From the NCBI GenBank assembly GCA_000719695.1, contig JOHN01000093.1, positions 1 to 22,922 of the forward strand: a DNA stretch of 22,922 bases. Direction: 5' to 3'. Made by a program: the position numbers and the translations under genes. The DNA comes from Streptomyces sp. NRRL F-6131 (lineage in GTDB: Bacteria; Actinomycetota; Actinomycetes; Streptomycetales; Streptomycetaceae). The notes below the pieces were generated by a model, which was not told where the DNA came from, did not search any database, and saw only the letters and a list, made by a program, of their open reading frames with translations. Positions 15,308 to 21,753 of the stretch are shown one piece after another; within the stretch, counting starts at the first letter, position 1, and each line of letters begins with the position of its first letter.

Positions 15308-16366
15308 CTACGCCGGGACGAACAGCCACTCGGGGCCGTAGGTGAAGCGGGGGTCGGCGGGGAGCTTGACGCCGTTGATCTTCTGGGCGGTACGGCGCAG
15401 ATCACCCATCAGACCGATGGCGGGGAAGATGTCCGCCGCGCTGGGGCTCCAGGCGTCCTCGAGGGCGCGCAGCATGTCGCTGTACTGCTGGTTGAAGGTG
15501 TGCAGGAGGTCGGCGGTGGTCGCGTCGGGCTCGTTGCCGGGGGAGTTGGCCCAGCCGCCCGCGGGGACGCGGCCGACCGGGGAGGTGTCCGGCAGCGGCA
15601 CGTCGGGGCCGACGAAGTCGAACGTCCCGGTCTGCTCGTCCCGGACGAACTTCCTGCCGACGGCGATCTCCTTGAAGGCGTAGTAGTGGGCGAGTTCGCC
15701 CGGCGCGCCGGGGAACGGGTTCTCCGGGGAGGCGTCGGTGCCCTCGCCCTGGGTCTGGATGATGTGGATGGCTTTCAGGACGTCGTCGAGGGTGTTCATC
15801 GCGACGATGTCGTTGCCGGCCCCGTGGCTCGACCCGAGCGGGAAGGTCACCTGCCGCTGCCCGGTGAGCAGGTGGGCGAACTTCGGGAAGACATCGGCGA
15901 TCCGCTGGTAGAAGGCGCCGATGGTGTTGCCGTCGGCGGCGAAGCCGAGCGGGTTCTCGGGCTTCTCGATCTCCGAGAAGAGCTTGGCGGAGTCCCGGGT
16001 GAGTCCGCTGAGGAACACCTCCAGCCCGGGGTTGACGCCGCCGGGCAGCTCGCCGGGGTACTTCGGGACGGTGAGCGGGTCGGTGAGGACGACCGTGCCG
16101 CCGATGCTGGTGAGCATGTTGCAGACCAGCCCGAAGTGCGACATCTCGTCGAAGACGATCTCGCGGACGGTGTGCCGCACCGGCTTGCTGTTGTCCGGGT
16201 CGGTGATCGACCAGAGCGCCGTGGCGTACGGCGGGACGGTCGACAGCTCCAGCATGATCGCCCGCTGGAGCGCCTGCTTGAGTTCCTCCTCGGTCCAGTC
16301 GTCCTCGGCGATGTTCATGAGCTGGACGATCGCGTCGCTCTCGTAGTCCAGGATTCCGCGCGTCAC
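15308..16366 (-). CDS. Ferritin-like domain protein (PF12902, VioB-type)
   Basis: The 352-residue protein resembles the ferritin-like domain found in iminophenyl-pyruvate dimer synthases such as VioB, which use a di-metal or heme-linked site in bisindole pigment pathways. Visible helical ligand motifs are LQRAIMLELSTVPPYATALW (Glu40), EIVFDEMSHFGLVCNML (an ExxH pattern) and LAHYYAFKEIAVGRKF. No tryptophan oxidase (VioA/RebO-like) or other bisindole gene is nearby, so the pathway is not indicated and stand-alone relatives have unknown roles. Start: the GTG at 16366 has AAAGGGG seven bases upstream, and the frame beyond it is a shadow. It lies downstream of nrdB on the same strand but is separated by a strong hairpin. 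Confidence 0.78.
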   Translation of the reverse strand: MTRGILDYESDAIVQLMNIAEDDWTEEELKQALQRAIMLELSTVPPYATALWSITDPDNSKPVRHTVREIVFDEMSHFGLVCNMLTSIGGTVVLTDPLTVPKYPGELPGGVNPGLEVFLSGLTRDSAKLFSEIEKPENPLGFAADGNTIGAFYQRIADVFPKFAHLLTGQRQVTFPLGSSHGAGNDIVAMNTLDDVLKAIHIIQTQGEGTDASPENPFPGAPGELAHYYAFKEIAVGRKFVRDEQTGTFDFVGPDVPLPDTSPVGRVPAGGWANSPGNEPDATTADLLHTFNQQYSDMLRALEDAWSPSAADIFPAIGLMGDLRRTAQKINGVKLPADPRFTYGPEWLFVPA

Positions 16367-16508
16367 GGTGAGCCCCTTTCGTTCGGCTGTGCGCCGGACC
16401 GTAGCCGGGGCGGATCGTCTACGGACGCATGTCGCCGGTGCGGCCCGCGAGTTCATCCGGACGGGTGGCCTCGCCCGCGCCGGGGAGTTCCGGGCGCCCG
16501 GAACGACA
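16367..16508 (-). promoter_or_regulatory. Upstream region of the ferritin-like gene
   Basis: This region lies between the nrdB terminator and the GTG at 16366. TACGGT on the minus strand, near 16403-16408, is a possible -10, with no good -35. No palindromic operator or iron-box-like site was recognised. Confidence 0.3.
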
Positions 16509-16547
16509 GAGGTGCCCCGCCCGGCTTCACGCCGGGCGGGGCACCTC
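16509..16547 (-). terminator. Strong hairpin terminator of nrdAB
   Basis: A perfect 17-bp stem (16509-16525 with 16531-16547) has a five-base loop and lies 25 bp beyond the nrdB stop. It isolates the operon from the ferritin-like gene. Confidence 0.92.
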
Positions 16548-16571
16548 TTGGTCCTCTTCTGGTGTCTCTTC

Positions 16572-17591
16572 CTAGAAGTCGTCGTCGAAGGCGACCGAGC
16601 CCTCGACCGCGACCTGGTACGCCGACACCCGGCGCTCGAAGAAGTTGGTCAGCTCCTGGACGTTCTGGAGCTCCATGAAGCCGAACGGGTTGGTCGAGCC
16701 GTAGCGGATCGGCATGCCGAGGCGGGCGAGGCGCTGGTCGGCGACGGCCTGCAGGTACTCGCGCATCGAGGCGGTGTTCATGCCGGGCAGGCCGTCGCCG
16801 CACAGGTCCTGGGCGAACTGGAGCTCGGCCTCGACGGCCTCCTCCAGCATCTCCGTGACCTGCTTGGCCATCTCGTCGTCGAAGAGGTCGGGCTCCTCCT
16901 CGCGGACGGTGTCGACGACCGACATCGCGAAGTCCATGTGCATGGACTCGTCGCGGAACACCCAGTTGGTGCCGGTGGCCAGGCCGTGCAGCAGGCCGCG
17001 CGACCGGAACCAGTACACGTACGCGAACGCGCCGTAGAAGAACAGGCCCTCGACGCAGGCCGCGAAGCAGATCAGGTTGATGAGGAACGCGCGGCGGTCC
17101 TCCTTGGTCTGCAGCGAGTCGATGTGGTCGACCGCGTTCATGTACTTGAAGCAGAACTTCGCCTTCTGCGCGATGGAGGGGATGTTCTCCACCGCCGCGA
17201 ACGCCGCCGCGCGGTCGTCCGGATCGGGCAGGTAGGTGTCGAGCAGCGTCAGGTAGAACTGGACGTGCACGGCCTCCTCGAACAGCTGCCGCGAGAGGTA
17301 CAGCCGCGCCTCGGGCGAGTTGATGTGCTTGTAGAGGCTCAGCACGACGTTGTTCGAGACGATCGAGTCCCCGGTCGCGAAGAACGCGACCAGCCGGCCG
17401 ATCATGTGCCGCTCGCCCTCGCTCAGCTTCGCCAGGTCGGCGACGTCCGAGTGCAGGTCCACCTCCTCCACCGTCCAGGTGTTCTTGATGGCGTCGCGGT
17501 ACCGGTCGTAGAACGACGGGTAGCGCATCGGGCGCAGCGTCAGCTCGAAGCCGGGGTCGAGCAGCATCTTCTCGCGGTCGGGGGTGCTCAC
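16572..17591 (-). CDS. nrdB: Class Ia ribonucleotide reductase, beta (radical) subunit
   Basis: NrdB carries the di-iron centre and tyrosyl radical that power NrdA in making deoxyribonucleotides under oxygen. Ligand motifs are EEAVHVQFY, giving Glu106, His109 and the radical tyrosine Tyr113, then CVEGLFFYGAF and RDESMHMDF. The tyrosine is present, so this is not a Phe-type class Ic protein. The C-terminus is acidic (VAFDDDF), as needed to dock into NrdA. The GTG at 17591 overlaps the nrdA stop codon by 4 bp (GTGA), which sets the start, gives 339 residues and implies translational coupling. In S. coelicolor a third gene, nrdS, follows. Here a strong terminator comes directly after nrdB and no nrdS is present. 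Confidence 0.95.
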   Translation of the reverse strand: MSTPDREKMLLDPGFELTLRPMRYPSFYDRYRDAIKNTWTVEEVDLHSDVADLAKLSEGERHMIGRLVAFFATGDSIVSNNVVLSLYKHINSPEARLYLSRQLFEEAVHVQFYLTLLDTYLPDPDDRAAAFAAVENIPSIAQKAKFCFKYMNAVDHIDSLQTKEDRRAFLINLICFAACVEGLFFYGAFAYVYWFRSRGLLHGLATGTNWVFRDESMHMDFAMSVVDTVREEEPDLFDDEMAKQVTEMLEEAVEAELQFAQDLCGDGLPGMNTASMREYLQAVADQRLARLGMPIRYGSTNPFGFMELQNVQELTNFFERRVSAYQVAVEGSVAFDDDF

Positions 17592-20017
17592 TGGCAGGCC
17601 TCGCAGGACTCGGGGTTCTCCAGGGAGCAGGCCAGCGCGGCCTCCTCCTCCGGGGTCATGGTCGGGGTGTTCACGGGCACCGGGGCGGCGGCGCGGGCGG
17701 TGCCCGAGGCGGCCTGGGCGATCCGGGTGGCCGGACGCGAACGCAGGTAGTAGGTGGTCTTCAGACCGACCTTCCAGGCGTAGGCGTACATCGAGCTGAG
17801 CTTGCCGATGGTCGGCGCGGCCATGAACAGGTTCAGCGACTGGCTCTGGTCGATGTAGGGCATGCGGGCGGCGGCCAGGTCGATCAGCGCGCGCTGCGGC
17901 AGCTCCCAGGCGGTGCGGTACAGCGAGCGGACCTCGGCGGGCAGCCAGCCGAGCTCCTGGACGGAGCCGTTGGCGTCGCGCAGCGCGTCGCGGGTCTGCT
18001 GGTCCCAGACGCCGAGCTCCTTGAGCTCGCGCACCAGGTACGGGTTGACCTGGAGGAACTCGCCGGAGAGGGTCTCGCGCTTGAACAGGTTGGAGACCTG
18101 CGGCTCGATGCACTCGTAGACGCCGGCGATCGAGGCGATGGTCGCGGTCGGGGCGATCGCGAGCAGCAGCGAGTTGCGCAGGCCGGTGGTGGCGACGCGG
18201 GTGCGCAGCGACTCCCAGCGGTCGGCCCACTCGGGCGCGGCGCTCGGGAAGTGGTCGATGTGCAGCTCGCCGCGGGCGGCGCGGGTCTCGCCGTACGCCT
18301 CGTGGCGGCCGAGCTGCTCGGCCAGGTCGGCGGAGCGCTCGTAGGCGGTGAGCATGATGCGCTCGGCGATCAGCGTGGAGAGGGTCTTGGCCTCGGCGGA
18401 GTCGAAGTCGATCCGCAGCTGGAAGAAGACGTCCTGCAGGCCCATCACGCCGAGGCCGACGGGGCGCCAGCGGTTGTTGGAGGCGCCGGCCTCGGGGGTC
18501 GGGTAGAAGTTGATGTCCACCACGCGGTCGAGGAAGGTGACGGCGGTGCGGACGGTCGCGTCCAGCCGGTCCCAGTCCATCGCGTTCAGCAGGTCGGCGG
18601 CGGTGGCACCGGCGGCGACGTGGGCGCCGAGGTTGACCGAGCCGAGGTTGCAGACGGCGGTCTCCGAGTCGTCGGTGACCTCCAGGATCTCGGTGCAGAG
18701 GTTGGAGCTGTGCACCGTGCGGCCCGGCAGCGCGGTCTGGTTGGCGGCGCGGTTGGAGGCGTCCTTGAAGGTCATCCAGCCGTTGCCGGTCTGCGCGAGG
18801 GTGCGCATCATCCGGGCGTAGAGGGTCTGCGCGGGGATGGTGCGTACGGCCTTGCCCGCCAGCTCGGCCTTCAGGTACGCCTCGTCGAACTCGGCGCCCC
18901 AGAGGTCGACCAGCTCGGGGACGTCGGCGGGGGAGAACAGCGACCAGTCCGCGTTGGCGTTGACCCGGCGCATGAACTCGTCCGGGATCCAGTGCGCCAG
19001 GTTGAGGTTGTGGGTGCGGCGCGCCTCCTCGCCGGTGTTGTCGCGCAGCTCGAGGAACTCCTCGATGTCCGCGTGCCAGGTCTCCAGGTAGACGCAGGCC
19101 GCGCCCTTGCGGCGGCCGCCCTGGTTGACGGCGGCGACGGAGGAGTCGAGGGTGCGCAGGAACGGCACGATGCCGTTGGACTTGCCGTTGGTGCCGCGGA
19201 TCAGCGAGCCGCGGGAGCGGATCCGGGAGTAGGACAGGCCGATGCCGCCGGCGTGCTTGGACAGCCGGGCGATCTGCGCGTAGCGGGAGTAGATCGAGTC
19301 CAGGTTGTCCAGCGGGGAGTCCAGCAGGTAGCAGCTGGACATCTGCGGGTGCTTGGTGCCGGAGTTGAAGAGGGTCGGCGAGGAGGTCAGGTACTCCAGC
19401 CGGCTCATCAGGCGGTACAGCTCGGCGACCTCGCGGACCGACTGCTCGGTGTCGCCGACCGCCAGGCCACAGGCGACGCGGAGCAGGAAGTGCTGCGGGG
19501 TCTCGACGACCTTGCGGGTGATCGGGTGGCGCAGCAGGTAACGGCTCTGGACGGTGCGCAGGCCGAAGTACTCGAAGCGGTCGTCGCCGTTCGCGTCGAC
19601 CAGCGCGTCCAGGGCGGTGGTGTGCTTGGCGACGAAGGCGGCGGTGGTGTCACCGATGAGGCCCTCGGCGTGGCCGACGGCGATCGAGGTGGAGAACGAG
19701 ACCACGCCCTGGCTCGACGCCTCGTCGACGATCTCCAGCGCGAGCAGCCGGGCCGCGAGCTTGGAGTACTGCGGGTCCTCGGCGATCATCGACGCGGCGG
19801 CGTCGACGGCCAGCCCGCGCAGCTCGGCGAAGTCCGAGCCGGCGTGACGGCCGCGGAGCGCGGCGGCGGCGACATGACCGGGGTCCACCTGGGGGAGGTC
19901 GGCGCTGCGGTCGGTGAGAAGGCGCAGGAGCGCGCCGCCGGGGTCGGTGACCGTGGGGTCGGCGGGGGCGGAGCTGGAACCCTGGGCGGGCAGGGCGACT
20001 GAGGCAGCGGTGGTCAA
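17588..20017 (-). CDS. nrdA: Class Ia ribonucleotide reductase, alpha (catalytic) subunit
   Basis: NrdA reduces ribonucleoside diphosphates using a thiyl radical. Visible residues are the redox cysteine Cys229 (MSSCYLLD), the radical-site Asn439-Cys441-Glu443 (NLCTE), the partner Cys456 (AVCNLGS) and the C-terminal shuttle cysteines Cys805 and Cys808 (CEAC). The N-terminus lacks a recognisable VTKRDG-type ATP-cone start. Only the later part of that region (ASMIAEDPQYSKLAARLLALEI) resembles E. coli NrdA, so dATP feedback may be weak or absent. Start: a TTG at 20017 follows AGGAGAGAG at good spacing, giving 809 residues. The frame remains open through the leader but that part is non-coding riboswitch RNA. 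It is followed by overlapping nrdB. Confidence 0.95.
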   Translation of the reverse strand: MTTAASVALPAQGSSSAPADPTVTDPGGALLRLLTDRSADLPQVDPGHVAAAALRGRHAGSDFAELRGLAVDAAASMIAEDPQYSKLAARLLALEIVDEASSQGVVSFSTSIAVGHAEGLIGDTTAAFVAKHTTALDALVDANGDDRFEYFGLRTVQSRYLLRHPITRKVVETPQHFLLRVACGLAVGDTEQSVREVAELYRLMSRLEYLTSSPTLFNSGTKHPQMSSCYLLDSPLDNLDSIYSRYAQIARLSKHAGGIGLSYSRIRSRGSLIRGTNGKSNGIVPFLRTLDSSVAAVNQGGRRKGAACVYLETWHADIEEFLELRDNTGEEARRTHNLNLAHWIPDEFMRRVNANADWSLFSPADVPELVDLWGAEFDEAYLKAELAGKAVRTIPAQTLYARMMRTLAQTGNGWMTFKDASNRAANQTALPGRTVHSSNLCTEILEVTDDSETAVCNLGSVNLGAHVAAGATAADLLNAMDWDRLDATVRTAVTFLDRVVDINFYPTPEAGASNNRWRPVGLGVMGLQDVFFQLRIDFDSAEAKTLSTLIAERIMLTAYERSADLAEQLGRHEAYGETRAARGELHIDHFPSAAPEWADRWESLRTRVATTGLRNSLLLAIAPTATIASIAGVYECIEPQVSNLFKRETLSGEFLQVNPYLVRELKELGVWDQQTRDALRDANGSVQELGWLPAEVRSLYRTAWELPQRALIDLAAARMPYIDQSQSLNLFMAAPTIGKLSSMYAYAWKVGLKTTYYLRSRPATRIAQAASGTARAAAPVPVNTPTMTPEEEAALACSLENPESCEACQ

Positions 20018-20186
20018 GGCGCTCTCTCCTGGCGGCGATCGGCGGTGGCACGGGGACCGGGCCGTTCGGGGCAGGGGAGAACGCCGCGCGGGCCCGTGGG
20101 CGTCGCGCGCGTGTCGTCCCCGGCCCGCCCGCGAGGCCCGGAAGGTGGTGCTGGTGCGCGTGGCCTCTGCGGGGAGGCGGCGGCAC
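20018..20186 (-). promoter_or_regulatory. nrdA leader, riboswitch expression platform
   Basis: This is 169 nt of GC-rich leader between the riboswitch core and the nrdA TTG. It includes the AGGAGAGAG ribosome binding site and possible hairpins, one a 5-bp stem ACGCC/GGCGT (20103-20099 with 20085-20081) followed by a pyrimidine-rich TTCTCCCC that could be a conditional terminator. I cannot tell from sequence whether control is at transcription or translation. Confidence 0.5.
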
Positions 20187-20288
20187 GCCGTCGGCAGGTC
20201 ATCGGACTCGCGGGACCCCCCGGAGGAGGCGCCGCACACCGCTGCGGGGCAGTCCCGGAATCGCACCGGGTTCCCCTGCTTCGACAGC
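20187..20288 (-). ncRNA. Cobalamin (B12) riboswitch upstream of nrdAB
   Basis: The conserved cobalamin-riboswitch core reads GGGGAACCCGGTGCGATTCC then GGGACTGCCCCGCAGCGGT (20276-20238), followed by GAGTCCGATGACCTGCC (20209-20193). The closing helix is visible: GCTGTCG (20288-20282) pairs with CGACGGC (20193-20187) with one U-G pair, and GCAGG (20279-20275) pairs with CCTGC (20198-20194). The element is about 102 nt, compact for this class. In S. coelicolor a B12 riboswitch turns off nrdABS when coenzyme B12 allows the class II enzyme NrdJ to work, and the same logic is expected here, with nrdJ elsewhere in the genome. Confidence 0.95.
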
Positions 20289-20295
20289 AGGAGTG

Positions 20296-20342
20296 AGCAT
20301 ACATCTAGTGGCGCTCGTCCGACGAAGCCCCACATGTAGTGT
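20296..20342 (-). promoter_or_regulatory. nrdAB promoter with two NrdR-box-like sites
   Basis: Two sites, ACACTACATGTGGGGC (20342-20327) and CCACTAGATGTATGCT (20311-20296), each match about 11 of 16 positions of the NrdR box (acaCwATATATwGtgt, remembered consensus). They are 31 bp apart start to start, the three-turn spacing typical of NrdR operators. The second overlaps a -10-like TATGCT (20301-20296). A possible -35, TTCGTC, lies at 20326-20321 with a 19-bp spacer. The predicted start near 20289 coincides with the first base of the riboswitch helix. Confidence 0.75.
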
Positions 20343-20399
20343 CGCGAGGCTGCGTGTCGGGGGTCGGGTGCGATAAGCTGCGGGGGTTTTCGGCGCCCG

Positions 20400-21653
20400 T
20401 CAGACCGGTGCGTGCCACTCCTGCGCGGGCTTGACGGCGCAGAGCCGCATCCGCACCTGGGAGCCGCCGCCGGTGCCCGTGGGGCCGGTCGCCGGGTTCT
20501 CCACGCACTTTCCGCTGTCCTCGTTGAGCAGCTGCCCGGAGGCGTTGGCGCGCCAGCGCTGGTCGGGTCGGCGGGTGCAGCCGGTCAGGACCGGGAAGCC
20601 GATGTCCGGGTCCTCCAGACAGCGTCCGCCCTGGCCGACGGAGCCGTCCTCGCCCATGGTCCAGCTCTGCGCGGGGGAGCCGTCGCAGGTGGCGGCGCCG
20701 ACCGCGGCCGGGTCGCCGGCCACCCGGCTGTCCAGGCAGTAGCCGGGCACCGCGGAGGTGATCGCGCCGCTGGGACGGCCCGCGGCGACCTCGAAGGAGA
20801 ACGCGTCGGTGGTCAGGCCCGCGCCGCCCTCCCAGATCTCGAAGCCGGCCTGGACGGCGCACAGGAACGAGCCGGCCGGGACGTAGCCGCGCTGGACCGC
20901 GTCGCGGGTGAAGGCGCGCAGGTCGAGTCCGGTGACGACGTTGGTGGCGGAGGCCGCCTCGTAGGTGATCAGGGTGTGGCTGCTCTTCTTCGGCGCCTCG
21001 TACACCCGGTAGGCCTGGCCGCCGCTGCGCAGCTCGCCGGCCTGCTTGCCGAACGGCGAGGTGCCGTTGCCGCGCAGCCAGATCATCACCTCGGCGCTCT
21101 CGGTGAAGGAGCAGCTGCCCCGGGTGGTGCTGTACCAGAGGTCGTAGGAGGCGTTCCAGATGCCGCCGTCGACCTGGGTGGTGCGCCAGGTGCTGGTGGC
21201 GTACCGCAGGTTGTCGACGGCGATGGGCAGCGGGCTGACGCCGTCGCCGCCGACCGGGGTGCTGATGTGCGGGTACGCGCCGGGGCCGCGGACCGGGTCG
21301 GTGAGGTTGCCGCGGGCGACGGCGCTGCGGGTGACGGCGAAGGCGGCGCTGTCGGCGCTTCCGCGGATGCACAGGCCGCCGCCGGCGTTCCACTCGTTGG
21401 GGTTGATGATGTAGCGCCCGGAGTCCACCGGCTGCGAGGGGTAGCGGTTCTGCGCGGTGGAGCACAGCTCGCCGGGCTCGGCGGAGGTCAGCGGCGGCGG
21501 GGGCGGCGGCGGGGCGACCGCGGCGGTCGAGGGGGCGCTCTCGCGCGGGATCAGCACGGCGCACAGGCAGAGCACCAGGAGGGCGGTGGGGGCGATCCAC
21601 CACCAGGCGCGCGGCCGGGGGCGCCCGGGGCCGGGCAGGAACGGGCGGACCAT
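20400..21653 (-). CDS. GH12 endoglucanase with ricin-type lectin (CBM13) domain
   Basis: Residues 20-35 form one hydrophobic helix after a basic start (signal peptide or membrane anchor), then a proline-rich linker. Residues 60-290 are a glycoside hydrolase family 12 jelly-roll. Landmarks are YIINPNEWNA, TTQVDGGIWNASYDLWYST, the nucleophile Glu188 in AEVMIWL and the acid/base Glu272 in AGFEIWEGG. GH12 enzymes cleave beta-1,4-glucans, including cellulose, mixed-linkage glucan or xyloglucan. Residues 300-417 form a beta-trefoil of ricin B type (CLDSR, QSWTM, CLED, QRWRA, CVEN, QEWHA), which binds sugars. The ATG at 21653 has GGGAGG nine bases upstream and gives 417 residues. It follows the GH26 gene by 100 bp on the same strand, suggesting joint polysaccharide breakdown. 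Confidence 0.9.
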   Translation of the reverse strand: MVRPFLPGPGRPRPRAWWWIAPTALLVLCLCAVLIPRESAPSTAAVAPPPPPPPLTSAEPGELCSTAQNRYPSQPVDSGRYIINPNEWNAGGGLCIRGSADSAAFAVTRSAVARGNLTDPVRGPGAYPHISTPVGGDGVSPLPIAVDNLRYATSTWRTTQVDGGIWNASYDLWYSTTRGSCSFTESAEVMIWLRGNGTSPFGKQAGELRSGGQAYRVYEAPKKSSHTLITYEAASATNVVTGLDLRAFTRDAVQRGYVPAGSFLCAVQAGFEIWEGGAGLTTDAFSFEVAAGRPSGAITSAVPGYCLDSRVAGDPAAVGAATCDGSPAQSWTMGEDGSVGQGGRCLEDPDIGFPVLTGCTRRPDQRWRANASGQLLNEDSGKCVENPATGPTGTGGGSQVRMRLCAVKPAQEWHAPV

Positions 21654-21721
21654 GGTCTTCGCCTCCCAACAAGGGGTACTGGTGTTCGGTGTGCGGGGCG
21701 GCCGGTGCTCCCGGCGGCCTC

Positions 21722-21743
21722 CCGCGGGCGCCCGGGCCCGCGG
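21722..21743 (-). terminator. Possible hairpin between GH26 and GH12 genes
   Basis: A perfect 8-bp stem CCGCGGGC/GCCCGCGG (21722-21729 with 21736-21743) with a six-base loop lies 11 bp beyond the GH26 stop. It may attenuate or end the GH26 transcript. GC-only composition keeps the call weak. Confidence 0.4.
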
Positions 21744-21753
21744 TCGGTCGAGG

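Noticed and set aside
20238..20276. GGAAT...GTT inside the nrd leader as a SigR promoter
   Set aside because: The spacing is only about eight bases and the sequence is explained by the cobalamin riboswitch core.
20018..20335. N-terminal extension of nrdA through the leader
   Set aside because: The frame is open but runs through the cobalamin riboswitch and NrdR-like sites. A ribosome binding site marks the TTG at 20017.
20305..21672. Alternative minus-strand frame over the GH12 gene
   Set aside because: Arginine-rich shadow. The GH12 catalytic motifs lie in the other frame.
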